In this document: positions 1-10,160 of the stretch, piece by piece | Position numbering within the stretch: the stretch's first letter is position 1 | Layout of the letters: each line of letters begins with the position of its first letter | Assembly: GCF_009932475.1 (NCBI RefSeq) | Contig: NZ_BJOV01000002.1 | Span: 1-64,000 of the forward strand | DNA length: 64,000 nt | Reading direction: 5' to 3' | Source: Gordonia spumicola | GTDB lineage: Bacteria > Actinomycetota > Actinomycetes > Mycobacteriales > Mycobacteriaceae | The notes under the pieces: model-generated | Told to the model about the DNA's origin: nothing | Database searches by the model: none | The model's input: only the letters and a program-made list of their open reading frames with translations | Translations under genes and position numbers: made by a program

Positions 1-21
1 CCTGAACGCTGCGACGACTTC

Positions 22-92
22 CGACGATCGTCGCATCATCGAGGTCCAGTGACAGTATGCCGCCGGACCTCGATGATTCGACCGATCGTCGG
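22..92. repeat. Imperfect inverted repeat downstream of the FAD oxidoreductase gene
   Basis: The arms are 22-47 and 65-92. CCGACGATCG plus ATCATCGAGGTCC pair with their complements across a 17-base loop, with one bulge and one mismatch. The structure begins a few bases after the stop of the leftward FAD oxidoreductase gene, where a transcript would end, so it may be a terminator. Part of it (CGACGATCGGTC, then ATCATCGAGGTCCG read leftward) recurs at about 16,211-16,252, immediately after another leftward gene, so it belongs to a small repeat family. Confidence 0.6.
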
Positions 93-96
93 CGTA

Positions 97-1888
97 TCAG
101 ACCGCTTCGGGGACGTGCTCGGCGGAACCTCCGAGTTCAGTGACGAGACCTTGAACTTCTGCGAGAAGATCACCACGGAGGTCACGGGGCGACATCGTGA
201 CACAGGCAGACCTTCACCGCGGCGGCCGCAGCAACGGCGTGCTGCGCGCCGTTGCCCATGAACTTGGTGACCGATCCGGCGACGTGGGTGACGCTGATGT
301 GCTTGCCCGCGGCGAGCAGATTGTCGACCCCGTCGGGGTATAGGCAGCGGAGCGGAATCTCGAATGGCAGACCGTCCCTGGTGTCCCACTTCCAGTCCTT
401 GAGCCGGAAATCGTATGTCTCGTGTCCCGGATAGTGCAGACAGAATGCCCCGGAGTTCCAGGCCACGACGTCGTCGAACTGCCGATGGTCGCGGATATCG
501 TTCTCGGTCACAACGTACGCGCCCCGGTATCGACGGAACTCGCCCTGACCGGGGACATGCGCCACCCAGTCGAACGTCAGGTTCGCGTAGGTCTCCGGTT
601 CGAGCTGTTTGACGTTCGCAAGTGTCCCGTACACGGCACGGAACAGGTGATCACGGATCCGCTCAGAGTCGGAGTAGGGATCGAGGTCCTGCCCGTACTC
701 CCAGAAGTGAGTCAGCGGCTGAAGCATCCGACGACGGATGTCCGGATCCGGGGTACGGGCGTGACCTGCGACGGGTCCGGGCGCGTTGTCGATCCCCGGG
801 ACGCTCGAGCTGGCCGCCGAGATTCGCATAGTCCTTGGCGACGGTCACCGCCCACGGCACGGCGGGGAACCTCGTGGGTTCATCGGCGTCGCGGGTCCGG
901 AAGAACAATGTGTTGCCGTGGTGGTACTCCCCGCGCTGGTCCGGCGCGAGCGGTTCGTTGTACTCGCTCCGACTCTCCGCGCCGAACATCGTCTCCACCG
1001 CCTGCGAGGAGGCCGAGTTTCGCGGGTGCCGGTGCAATCGATGAAGAATCGCCCGCGAAACCGGGTCTCGACTCCGGAACGTGCGGCTCTCGCGTCGATC
1101 GACGTGATTCGGTCGCAGTTCCCGGCGAAGGTCGAAGACCTGCTGCTCGACGAACACCGAGATCGTCCGCTCCGCGGTGAGGACTTCATCGCGGCGAGTT
1201 CACCCGTCGCCGATCGAGCGGCCAGTTCGTCGACCGAGCGGTCCCGTCTCGCCGCGCGGGGTGAGACCCGATCTCGGTGCTCGCGTTGCCGCCGAGGACA
1301 GGCCGATTCTGGACGAGCGCGACACGCAATCACCGATCGGCCCGCGGCGAGCGCCGCCGCACAGCCGGTGATCCCGCCGCCCACGACGACGACGTCGAAC
1401 TCGCCGCCGTCGACAGGCTCGTCGGGCAGGCCACGGAGACGTCGCCGCCACGTTCCTGGCGTCGGGCCCGCACCGTCGACAGGAAGATCGTCTCACGGTG
1501 GTCAGGTAGATCGCGTCGCATCGGCCGTCGAACCCAGTGAGGTCGGTGAGCGTCACCGACACCTCCCCGACCGCGAGATCGACGACGCCTGCGTCCGCCC
1601 AGCTCCAGTCCAGCCCGTTCGCCCCGAACTCCATCGGCAGGCGTACCCCGTCGATGGTCACGGCGAACCGGCCCGGGTGATGAGACGGCACCCAGTCCTT
1701 GGCGCGCACCCCACACCCGATAGCACCCCGCCGCCGCGACGTCGATCAGGGTGGTCGCGTCAAGCGACCGGCGCGCCGAGTCCGTGGGCCAACAGGTACG
1801 ACGCGCCCATCTCGAGATCGAACTGGGAGTCGAGGGTCCATCCACCGAAGTGGTCGAACCCGGCGGCCGGCACCAGGATGCCGGTCAC
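97..1888 (-). pseudogene. FAD-dependent oxidoreductase with N-terminal beta-domain, multiply frameshifted
   Basis: The reading is pieced together from three frames. It would start at GTG 1888 (GTGA overlap with the preceding stop) and end at TGA 97, giving a protein near 600 residues. Recognisable parts in order are an N-terminal accessory region (LAHGLGAPV, KDWVPSHHPGRF, GFDGRCDAIY), the FAD-binding GGGITGCAAAL at about 1380, a central FIDCTGT segment, and a C-terminal FAD/CO-type segment with NLLAAGKHISVTH. This is the architecture of large FAD-dependent oxidoreductases of the FAD_oxidored (PF12831) type; the substrate is unknown. Frame breaks are visible near 1,762 (extra T), 1,715 (extra G in a G run), in the 900-1,350 stretch and near 190 (C run). 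It is the last gene of the gamma-glutamyl operon. Whether it is a true pseudogene or a product of sequence error cannot be told here. Confidence 0.6.
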
Positions 1889-2743
1889 GACGCGACCCGT
1901 CCGCGATCGCCGAGAACCCGCTCTCGCCCAGTCCTGCGTCCTCCGCAGAGGTCAGCAGGTCGGCCGCCGCGTGCAAGAGGTCGGCGCGACGGCCCGCCGA
2001 CCGCATCGCGTCCCGGCACAGTCGCGCTCCGGCGGCGAAGACCGCGACGGTGGCCTGGTCGGTGTCATGCCTCCCCGTTTCCACGGCATGCGCCACATCG
2101 TCTGTCGCCGACCCGAGCAGCCCGATCACGGCGTCGGTCACACCGCGGAGGTCGCCGACAGCGATCCCTGGTCGAGTGCGTACGACGCCGCCTCGACGTA
2201 TGCGGCGAGCGCGGTGATGTAGAAGCCTCCGGCCATCGTCACGTCGAGGACACTCGCGCCGCGAGGGTCGGCCGACACGTGCGACGACGGTCGAGCGACG
2301 CGAGGGCCGCGGAGTGCTCGGACCACGCGTGCACCGAACCCGAGTAGAGGATCAGCGCGTCTGAGGTGCCGATGTGCTGCGGATAGCAGAGGATCGCGCC
2401 GTCGAGATAGTCGATGCCGCGCTCCCCTCGCCCATACGCTCATGGCCTCCGCCTCGTCGGGACTGCCTGTCCCGACGTTCACCAGGGCCGCCGATCCCCA
2501 GTCGACGACCGATGCGAGGACGTCTCGCGTTGTGTCGTAGGTCGACGTGCAACTCAGGACGATCCGCGCCTGGCGAACCGCCCCCGAAAGGTCGGCGACC
2601 GCGGTGACGCCGCCACCGACTGCCTCCGCCTTGTCCGACGTCCGGTTCCACGCGGCGACGGCGTGACCCTGCACTGCGAGGCTGCGGGCGAGCGCGGTCC
2701 CCATGAGACCGCAGCCGACGACGAGCACGTCATGCGCACCCAT
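1885..2743 (-). pseudogene. NAD(P)-binding reductase of the imine reductase / 6PGDH-like family, frameshifted
   Basis: It starts at ATG 2743 with a clean N-terminal Rossmann fold (VLVVGCGLMGTALARSL, then WNRTSDKAEA), typical of 6-phosphogluconate-dehydrogenase-like reductases. The rest is split over frames. A middle piece in another frame reads GIDYLDGAILCYPQHIGT, and a C-terminal helical piece reads VTDAVIGLLGSATDDVAHAVE. This pattern fits the reductive-aminase/imine-reductase branch, whose C-terminal helical domain completes a dimeric NADPH site. Frame changes are near 2,430, 2,270 and 2,160. The start lies just upstream of the stop of the saccharopine-dehydrogenase-like gene (gap 2 bases), and the predicted stop overlaps the next start. 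Reduction of an imine would suit an amine pathway, but that is inference. Confidence 0.6.
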
Positions 2744-2745
2744 CG

Positions 2746-3900
2746 TCAGGCCCCGATTTCGACGGTCGAGTCCACGGCTACCTCGTAGAGAGGGATCGAC
2801 GGGTCGGGCTGGTCATAGAGCGGCGACAAGGCCTCCATGAGCAGTTCGAACGGGACGATCTCCTCCGGCGTGTTGACGCCGGGGCGGCCGATCTGGCCGC
2901 GCAGGATCATCCGGGCCGCCATCGCGGCTGGGATCGCGGTGGCCCCGGCCATCCGGCCGGGCGACCAGCGGGTGGTCCCGACGGCCGCTCGTGCCGGCTG
3001 ACCGTCCTTCTCGCCCTCCGCGAGCGCCCACAGACTCGGGGTACGGAGTGTCTTCGGCGCGTCGGCCGGGCGCTGGACACCGTTCTCGACTTTCAGTGCG
3101 GCCTCCCGCGCCGACAACGTTCCGTCGTCGACGGCGGCCATGATCGGCGCGACTGAGTCGAACCACCAGGCCGGTCCGGCCATCACGTTGTAGCAGGTCT
3201 GCAGGTCCGGGAACCGACGAGGCAAGGTCACCGTCTCGGGGTGCCCGATGGTCCGAACGCCGATCTCGCCGATGCCCGGGTACCGCAGGGTGAGCGGCTG
3301 CAGTGGCGCGACGAGGGCGGGTCGCCCGTCTTCGAGAACCTGCACGGTCCCGGTGCATTCGTGGACGAGATGCAGCAGCGCCGCGGCCGGACGTGGCCCG
3401 CCGGGTTCGCTCTCGGTGCCCGCGACCACCCAGCCGGTGTAGAGGGCGTGCACCGTGTCGAGTTCGTCGGCCGCCCGCACCGCCAACACGTTCGACACTC
3501 CTGGGCTGGCGCCCATTCCGATCAGTGCGGTGACGCCTGCGGCCCTCGCGCGGTCGTGCCATTCCAGGGCGGCGAGCGTCGGCTCCCAGTCGTCGTTGAT
3601 GTCCACGTAGTCGACGCCTGCCTCGATCGCGGCGCTCAGGACGCGTTCGCCGAAGATCGTGAACGGGCCGAGCGCGCTGACCACCACCGACGACCCGGCG
3701 AACAAGGCAGCCAGATCGTCCGTCAGGGCGTCGACGACGATCTCCTCGATCTTCCGACGGTCGTCGCCGAGGTCGAGGGCCGCCAGCGGCGCCATGTCTC
3801 GGTCGAGGACCCGGACCTGGTCGACGTCGTCGAATCCGGCCAGGGTCTCCACTGCTTTGCGACCCATCGCGCCGGCTCCGCCGACAACTGTTACTCGCAT
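2746..3900 (-). CDS. Saccharopine dehydrogenase-like NAD(P)-binding protein
   Basis: This intact 384-residue protein begins with the nucleotide-binding MRVTVVGGAGAMGRKAV motif, followed by VLDRD at the end of the second strand, as in saccharopine dehydrogenase / LYS9-like reductases. The middle contains GVDYVDINDDWEP and GASPGVSNVLA, both characteristic of the family. ATG 3900 is chosen because AAGGAGAAG precedes it closely. Read without this start, the frame fuses to the neighbouring frameshifted monooxygenase, and that longer reading is an artefact. It lies between the monooxygenase and imine-reductase-like genes of the same operon. The family oxidises or reduces amino-acid-linked imines and lactams; the substrate here is not known. 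Confidence 0.8.
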   Translation of the reverse strand: MRVTVVGGAGAMGRKAVETLAGFDDVDQVRVLDRDMAPLAALDLGDDRRKIEEIVVDALTDDLAALFAGSSVVVSALGPFTIFGERVLSAAIEAGVDYVDINDDWEPTLAALEWHDRARAAGVTALIGMGASPGVSNVLAVRAADELDTVHALYTGWVVAGTESEPGGPRPAAALLHLVHECTGTVQVLEDGRPALVAPLQPLTLRYPGIGEIGVRTIGHPETVTLPRRFPDLQTCYNVMAGPAWWFDSVAPIMAAVDDGTLSAREAALKVENGVQRPADAPKTLRTPSLWALAEGEKDGQPARAAVGTTRWSPGRMAGATAIPAAMAARMILRGQIGRPGVNTPEEIVPFELLMEALSPLYDQPDPSIPLYEVAVDSTVEIGA

Positions 3901-3917
3901 CTTCTTCTCCTTGTATG

Positions 3918-5366
3918 TCAGCTGAATGTGAGGACGCCGTCGTCGACCGAAGCGAACAGATCGAGCGTGTCGGCGTAGTTCTGCGGATTGATCCACGGCG
4001 CCGCATCGCCCTGTCGCGGAAGCAGGCCCTCCGCACGACGCAGGTAGCCGGAGTCGACACCGGAGATGAACGGCAGCGCGGGCTGCTCGCCGTCGGTGAG
4101 GTCGGCGACCATCTTCTCGGCGCCGATGTCGTCCATGTGGAATCAGGACCCGACACCAGTAGTCGGTCAGCGCCTCGATGCGGAGAGTCCACGAGGCGTT
4201 GATGAAGCCGAAGGCGTACACGAGGTTGGGCACGCCGGAGATCGCGGCGCCCTTGTACGTCCACTCTCGTCCGATCTCCACCGGCCACCCGTCGACGTCG
4301 AATTCGGCTTCCCCGCCGAAGCACCACATCGAGTCCAGTCGCTTTGACGATGATGTCGGCCTCGACGCGGGTCCGTCGGCCATCGTCAATCCGGTCGGGG
4401 TGATCCTGTCGATCGACCCGGTCACGACGTCCGCCCTGCCGTCGCGGACGGCGTGGAACAGATCCGAGTCGGGGACGACGCATATCCGCTGGTTCCACGG
4501 CTCGTAGGTCGGAGTGAAGTGCTGCTTGCGCACGTCCTCGCCGATCTGTGCGTCAATGGCGTCGAACAGCGTCGCCTTGAACGCATCCGGGTCGCCTTTG
4601 GCCTGCGCATACACCTCCTGCTGGTTGCGAAGGTTGCGCAGGCGGATGCGCCGGAACGTCTCCTCCGGGCCGACGGTGCGGCGCAGTTCGTCCGCCTCCG
4701 GGTCGTCGCCGGTCTCGATGTGGATGTAGGTGGGCGACCGCTGGACCATCGTGACGTTCGCGGCGTCGCGCGCCAGGTTCGGGACGAGGGTGATCGCGGT
4801 GGCCCCGGACCCGATGACAGCCACCCGCTTGCCGCGGTGGTCCAAATCGTCGGGCCAGTTCTGGGCATGGAGCATCGGCCCGTCGAATGTGTCCTCGCCA
4901 TCGATCGTCGGCTCGAATCCTCCGCGGTAGCTGTAGTACCCGCTCCCGAGGAACAGGTGCCTGCATCGGATGACGTCCTCGCCTACGGGCGAGTCGACCA
5001 CAAGCGTCCACCGGTTGAGTTCGCTGTTCCAGGACGCCTCGGTGAGCCGCGACGAGAACCGGATGTGCTTGTCCACGCCGAACTCTGCCGCGGTGTCGAC
5101 GAGATACTCCACGGATGGCGCCGCCTGCAGCGATCGCCTCCGGCCGCAGCCACGGCCGGAATGAATAGCCGAGGTGTACAGTCACTGTCGGACCTGATGC
5201 CCGGGTACCGAAACAGATCCCAGGTGCCGCCGATGGACGCCCTGGCCTCCAGCACCGCGTATGACTTGTCCGGGCAGTTCTGGCCGAGTGCGACCGCGGC
5301 TGCGATGCCGGAGATCCCGGCGCCGACGATCACCACGTCGAGATCTAGTGTGTTGTCGCTGGTCAT
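3918..5366 (-). pseudogene. Baeyer-Villiger-type flavin monooxygenase, frameshifted
   Basis: The N-terminus (start ATG 5366) reads [19 protein letters not shown] and then [19 protein letters not shown], the classic FAD site and family signature. Later parts in other frames give a BVMO-like fingerprint (FDGPMLHAQNWPDD), the NADPH site GSGATAITLVPN, ADIIVKATGLD, and a C-terminus ending DGVLTFS. Full length would be about 480 residues. Breaks fall near 5,180, 5,118, 4,385, 4,340 and 4,142; the last looks like CC in place of C. These enzymes insert oxygen next to a ketone or oxidise N/S atoms. Start overlaps the stop of the acyl-CoA ligase gene (ATGA). Either the gene is dead or the sequence has single-base errors. 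Confidence 0.7.
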
Positions 5367-6819
5367 AGTCGTGCGTCCTGTTCCTGATAGTCGCGGGCCA
5401 CCGCACGGCGGTCGGCTTTTCCCGAAGCGGTGCGAGGCAATTCGTCGTAGACGCGCCAGTGCTCGGGGACCGCGTAGTCGGGCAAGGTGTCGGCGAGCAG
5501 GCGACGAGCGGCGTCCACGTCCAGTGCGGTGTCCGGCCGCAGGATCACCGCGACGCCGACCCGCTGCTGCAGCATCGTGTCGGGTATCGCGAACACCGTG
5601 GCCTCGGCAATCGCCGGAAGCTCAGCGACCTTCGACTCGACGTGTGCGGGCAGCACCTTCTCGCCGCCTCGATTGATGACGTCGTCGACGCGACCGGTGA
5701 GCCAGAGCAGACCGTCCTCGTCGAGCCGCCCGAGGTCGCCGGTCCGCAGCCAGCGGCCGCTGATCTTGGACGAGGTCAGTCCGGGCTGACCCCAGTACCT
5801 GCTCATCCGTGTGGGTCCGGCCACCCACACCTCGCCGTCTACGATCCGAAGCTCGACCCCGGGTGCCGGCCTGCCGACCGATTCGCCCTTCTGCGAGATC
5901 AGCTCCGGGGGCAGGATCGTCGCACCCGAGGTGAACTCGGTGAGGCCGTACCCATGCAGGAGGGTGAGGTGCGGCCAGCGGGCGAGCAGTTCGTCCGACC
6001 AGGACGCGGGCATCGGGCTGCCGCCGAACAGGACCGACTGTGCACCCGCATAGACGACGTCGGCGTCGGGCGCGACCATGAGGAGCCGCAGAATGCTGGG
6101 GACAGCCGTCAGGAACGTCGCCTGCCGTCGACGGAGTTCATCGATCGCGTCCGTCGTCCGGTAGCGACGCAACAGGTGGGTCGTGCCTCCGGACACCAGC
6201 AGTGCCCCGAGCTGATCGTTGAAACCGGTGTTGTGAAAGAGCGGTACAAGCACCAGGGTGCTGTCGTCCGCCGTCAGGCCCGCACTGTCGGCGATCAACC
6301 GCGCGCCTGCGAGGATCGCGGCATGCGACAGGACCGCGCCCTTCGGCACCCCCGTGGTCCCGGATGTGAGCTGACGACCGCATCGTCAGCGGCATTCGGC
6401 CACGGATGGTCGTCTGCCAGTGCCGGGTGACCGGTGGCGGCGAGGTCTTCCACACGCATCCTCGGGCGGACCGTGTGCTCAGCCAGCTCTCGGTGGTCGT
6501 CGTCGAACAGGACGGTCACCGCGTCGAGCAACGCGCACTGATCGCGGAACTGGTCGGCGTTGAGTCGGTTGTTCGCGGGCGAGACGATCGCGCCCAGCCG
6601 CAGTCCGGCGAGGTAGGCGATCACCCAGCCCACGGTGTTGTGCCCGATGACGACTATTCGATCGCCGGGTCGTACGCCCTCCGCGGACAGCAGTCCCGCG
6701 GCGCGGGACACCTGTTCACGCAGGTCCGCGTAGCCGAGTTCGGTGTCGCCGTCCACGAGCGCTCCGGCTCGGGGAGTCAGATCGGCCCGGGCCCACACCG
6801 CTTCGATCAGAGTGCTCAT
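5363..6819 (-). pseudogene. Acyl-CoA synthetase (AMP-forming), one frameshift
   Basis: The N-terminal part (ATG 6819, preceded by AGGAGG) reads STLIEAVWARADLTPRAGAL and runs to about 6,373. There the frame changes and the AMP-binding loop QLTSGTTGVPKGAVLSH continues in the next frame to the stop at 5363. The C-terminal part holds LLHGYGLTE, RTGDLGRLDEDGLLWLTGR and the hinge/lysine end TASGKADRR, so all core motifs of a roughly 485-residue class I adenylate-forming enzyme are present. Restoring one C near 6,373 (CC instead of C) would rejoin the frame. It would activate a carboxylate to a CoA thioester, perhaps the product of the upstream dehydrogenases. Its start overlaps the hydrolase stop (ATGA) and its stop overlaps the monooxygenase start. 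Confidence 0.75.
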
Positions 6820-7568
6820 GACAGTCCTCCTACCGGGAGGGTCCGCGCTCGATCGACGACCCACTCGAAGCACGGGTCGACGTCCAGGATCGCCTCCGGA
6901 TGCCACTGGAGTCCGAGGACATCACGGCCAGGGAGTTCGATGGACTCCACAACACCGTCCGGGGCGCGGCCCGAAGCGACCAGCCCGGTGCCGAGCTCTG
7001 CCACGGCCTGGTGATGCCACGAATTGACGGCGGCCCGCTCGCCGTACAGGCGTGCGGCGAGGCTCCCCGGTTCGAAGTCGACCGGATGCTCCAACTCCGG
7101 GCGCACGTCGGGCATGCTCGCCAGCGAGGCATGGGTGACGCCGGTGTCCGGCAGGTCGGGAATCAGCGTTCCGCCGAGCGCGACGTTGAGCACCTGGTGA
7201 CCGCGGCAGACGCCGAGGATCGGGATGCCGCGGTCGAGTGCGGCCCGGACCAACGCGATCTCGTAGTCGTCGCGCCGCCGGTCGATCGCGAGGACCTCGC
7301 CGTCGGTCTCATACTCGGACGGCGGGCCTCCCCACACCTGCGGATCGACGTCCTGGCCGCCCGTGACGATGAGCGCGTCGATCCGCTCGACGATCTCGTC
7401 TCCCACGCTCTCGTACGGCAGTTGGACGGCGAGTCCACCCGCGGCCGACACCTTCACACCGAACTCGGACCAATACATGTCGGCGCGTCCGGACGCCCAT
7501 CGCGGGTCGAGTCCGACGAGGCCGGTGCCGGAGATCCGACGGCCGGTGATGGCGACGAGCGGTTTCAT
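6816..7568 (-). CDS. Gamma-glutamyl hydrolase, peptidase C26 (PuuD-like)
   Basis: This 250-residue class I glutamine-amidotransferase-fold hydrolase resembles PuuD, which cleaves gamma-glutamyl-GABA to glutamate and GABA. The nucleophile elbow is GVCRGHQVLN (Cys near residue 116). The later histidine/glutamate motif is QWHPE, and the N-terminal region has IVTGGQDVDP as in the C26 family. Length matches PuuD-like enzymes. Both ends overlap neighbours by four bases (ATGA with the alcohol dehydrogenase and with the acyl-CoA ligase), showing tight translational coupling. Together with the glutamine-synthetase-like ligase in the same operon it implies that intermediates carry a gamma-glutamyl cap, which this enzyme would remove. 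Confidence 0.88.
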   Translation of the reverse strand: MKPLVAITGRRISGTGLVGLDPRWASGRADMYWSEFGVKVSAAGGLAVQLPYESVGDEIVERIDALIVTGGQDVDPQVWGGPPSEYETDGEVLAIDRRRDDYEIALVRAALDRGIPILGVCRGHQVLNVALGGTLIPDLPDTGVTHASLASMPDVRPELEHPVDFEPGSLAARLYGERAAVNSWHHQAVAELGTGLVASGRAPDGVVESIELPGRDVLGLQWHPEAILDVDPCFEWVVDRARTLPVGGLS

Positions 7569-8668
7569 CTGTCTCTCCTGACGTCGACGACGACGCGGGT
7601 GACCCCACCGTCGCGCATGCGGTCGAATCCCTCATTGATCTCGTCCAGGCCGACGAACGCCGACAGCATGTCGTCGAGGTTCAGGCGGCCCTGCTCGTAG
7701 AACCGGACGTAGCGGGGGATGTCGGTGGGGAATCTGTTCGATCCCATGAAGGAGCCCTGCAGTCGCTTCTCAGAGACGAAGAGCTCGGACGCCGCGATCG
7801 TGAGCGGCTGCGAGTCCGGCACCAGACCGAGCACCGTGGCGGTGCCGCCGGGGCCGAGCATCGCGAACGACTGCTCGACCGTCGTCGCATAGCCGATCGC
7901 TTCGAAGGAGTAGTCCACACCACCGGTGAGATCACGGACCTCGGCGACCACGTCGGACGACTTAGCGTCCACCACGTCGGTAGCCCCGAAACCGCGAGCG
8001 GCTTCCAGACGAGCGAGGTCGGTGTCGACGGCGACGATCGTCGCGGCGCCCGCGAGACGGGCGCCCTGGATCGCCGCGATCCCGATCCCGCCACAGCCGA
8101 GTACCGCGACGCTCGACCCCGGCTTCACCTCGGCGCTGCGGAACACCGCACTCATACCGGTGACGACGGCGCAGCCGAGGACTGCGGCCGGCGCGAGTGG
8201 CATGCTGTCGGGAACTCGGACGAGTGACCTCTCGTGCACCACCATCGCGGTGGCGAACGCACCGATTCCCGCCGTCGGATGCACCGACCTTCCATCGGCG
8301 TCGGTCAGCACGGGCGTCCGACGCTCGCGCATGCTTCCCCGCCCGGTGCACAGGGTGAGACGACCGTCGAGGCAGAAGCGGCACTCGCCGCAGTACGCAC
8401 TCAGACAGGTGACGACGTGGTCGCCGGGCCGCAGCGAACGCACCCGGTCGCCGACACGTCGCACCACACCGGATGCCTCGTGGCCGAGCACTGTCGGGCA
8501 GGTCGCGGGCCAGATCCCCTCGATCTCGTGGAGGTCCGAACGACAGAGGCCTGCGAAATGAACGTCGACGAGCACTTCGTCGGGAGCCGGCTCGTCGAGC
8601 ACCAAGGTCTGGGTCACGAGTCGGCCGGGCGCCTCGGCCAGGACCGCCGCGGTGACGTGTTCAGGCAT
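7565..8668 (-). CDS. Zinc-dependent alcohol dehydrogenase
   Basis: This is a 367-residue medium-chain dehydrogenase. Catalytic zinc ligands are visible as GLCRSD, GHEASG and later residues, and the structural zinc cluster is CGECRFCLDGRLTLC. The Rossmann motif VAVLGCGGIGIAAIQGA leads to VDTDLARLEAA, indicating NAD preference. It resembles the class III/NDMA-dependent-like actinobacterial enzymes. ATG 8668 fits the family N-terminus better than upstream alternatives and overlaps the aldehyde dehydrogenase stop by 8 bases. In the operon it would oxidise an alcohol to an aldehyde for the dehydrogenase encoded just upstream, possibly while the substrate is gamma-glutamylated. Confidence 0.87.
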   Translation of the reverse strand: MPEHVTAAVLAEAPGRLVTQTLVLDEPAPDEVLVDVHFAGLCRSDLHEIEGIWPATCPTVLGHEASGVVRRVGDRVRSLRPGDHVVTCLSAYCGECRFCLDGRLTLCTGRGSMRERRTPVLTDADGRSVHPTAGIGAFATAMVVHERSLVRVPDSMPLAPAAVLGCAVVTGMSAVFRSAEVKPGSSVAVLGCGGIGIAAIQGARLAGAATIVAVDTDLARLEAARGFGATDVVDAKSSDVVAEVRDLTGGVDYSFEAIGYATTVEQSFAMLGPGGTATVLGLVPDSQPLTIAASELFVSEKRLQGSFMGSNRFPTDIPRYVRFYEQGRLNLDDMLSAFVGLDEINEGFDRMRDGGVTRVVVDVRRDR

Positions 8669-10160
8669 GATTCCTCCCGAGGGCGATCCACGTGTGCTTG
8701 AGATGGGTGTACTTGTCGAGCGCGTACACGCCCTTGTCTGCGCCGTTGCCGGAGAGCTTCCGACCGCCGAACGGTGTCGACGGCACGCCCTCCTCATACG
8801 AGTTGACCCAGACGTTGCCTGCCTCGATGCCACGCGACATCCGGTGGATGCGCGAGACGTCCGACGTCCACACCGATGCGGCGAGGCCGAAGTCGGTCTC
8901 GTTCGCCATGCTCAGTGCCTGCGCCTCGTCGTCGAACGGCGCGACGGCGACCACCGGGCCGAAGATCTCCTCACGGACGATCTGCATGTCGGCACGAACA
9001 TCGGTGAAGACAGCGGGTGCGACCGTCGACCTGTCGGGATCGAGTGCGTCCGCCGAACCGGCGGCGAGCCTTGCTCCGGCGCGCAATCCGGAGTCGATGT
9101 ACTCCAGGACGGTGGCGCACTGGCTGCGACTGCTCAACGGACCGAGGTCTGTCGCCGGGTCGAGCGGGTCGCCTACGGTCAGTCGCGCGACACGGTCGCA
9201 GATCCCGGCGAGGACATCGTCGTAGACGGCCCGCTCCACGTACAGCCTGGTCCCGGCCGTGCACATCTGGCCGCTGTTGAAGGTGAACGCCCACACCGCG
9301 GTGTCGATCGCCTTCTCCAAGTCCGGCGCGTCGGCGAAGACGATGTTCGGAGACTTCCCGCCGAGTTCCAGCGACACCGTCTTGCCGTTCGACGCCGCGG
9401 AGTCGGCGAGCAGGCCGAGGCCGACCTCGGTGGACCCGGTGAACGTCAGACACGACACCGCGCTGTGCCGGGCGAGCGCCGTGCCGACAGTCGAACCACG
9501 ACCCGTGACGACGCTGAGCACACCGTCGGGAAGTCCGGCCTCACGACTGAGTTCGGCGAGGCGCAGCGACGAGGCCGACGTCTGCAGCGCCGGTTTGAGG
9601 ACCACGCTGTTGCCGGCCATGAGTGCGGGAGCGATCTTGAGCATCGCCAGGCTGAGCGGGAAGTTCCACGGCGTGATCGCCGCGACGACACCGACCGGTT
9701 CCCTGGTCACGAGCGCGAGTGCATCGGGCAGGCCGCGCGGCGAGGAGTCCATGAGCTTGTCTGCCAGCTCGCCGTACCAGCGGAGTGTCTTGGCGGTGCT
9801 CGCCACTTCGATGTCGCGAGCGTCGCGGACCGGCTTGCCCATCTCCCTCGAGACGAGGACTGCCAGTTCGTCGGCGTGGACTTCGATGAGCCCGGCCCAC
9901 GCGATCAGCACCCGGCCGCGTTCGGCGGGTGAGACGCGAGACCAGGAGCCGGCGGCGAATGTCGCCCCGGCGTCCGCGACCACCCGGTCGACGTCGTCCG
10001 ACGCGGCCGCCGGGACGGTGGTGAAGTCGGAGTCGGTCCACGGGTCGTGCAGGGCGAGAGTGTGACCGCCCGCAGCCTCGGCCCACGCGCCCCGCCCCCA
10101 CATCCCGTGCGACGACGGAATTGCGGCGGCGAGGTCGCGCCAGGTGGTCGCGTCGGACAT
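8661..10160 (-). CDS. NAD(P)-dependent aldehyde dehydrogenase
   Basis: This 499-residue protein has the full aldehyde dehydrogenase layout: PWNFPLSLAMLKIAPAL near residue 150, cofactor site TFTGSTEVG, catalytic glutamate in LELGGKSPN and catalytic cysteine in NSGQMCTAGTR. The C-terminus has the family end PFGGRKLSGNG. It resembles PuuC/betaine-aldehyde-type enzymes. Its start shares one base with the dioxygenase stop (TGATG). In PuuABCD pathways the matching enzyme oxidises a gamma-glutamyl aminoaldehyde to the acid; that role is inferred here from context. Confidence 0.9.
   Translation of the reverse strand: MSDATTWRDLAAAIPSSHGMWGRGAWAEAAGGHTLALHDPWTDSDFTTVPAAASDDVDRVVADAGATFAAGSWSRVSPAERGRVLIAWAGLIEVHADELAVLVSREMGKPVRDARDIEVASTAKTLRWYGELADKLMDSSPRGLPDALALVTREPVGVVAAITPWNFPLSLAMLKIAPALMAGNSVVLKPALQTSASSLRLAELSREAGLPDGVLSVVTGRGSTVGTALARHSAVSCLTFTGSTEVGLGLLADSAASNGKTVSLELGGKSPNIVFADAPDLEKAIDTAVWAFTFNSGQMCTAGTRLYVERAVYDDVLAGICDRVARLTVGDPLDPATDLGPLSSRSQCATVLEYIDSGLRAGARLAAGSADALDPDRSTVAPAVFTDVRADMQIVREEIFGPVVAVAPFDDEAQALSMANETDFGLAASVWTSDVSRIHRMSRGIEAGNVWVNSYEEGVPSTPFGGRKLSGNGADKGVYALDKYTHLKHTWIALGRNHA

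Noticed and set aside
2746..5112. A 788-residue frame that fuses a monooxygenase piece to the saccharopine-dehydrogenase-like protein
   Set aside because: The monooxygenase part loses its frame near 4,142 and runs through nonsense into a normal ribosome site and ATG 3900. It is an artefact of the frameshift, not a true fusion.
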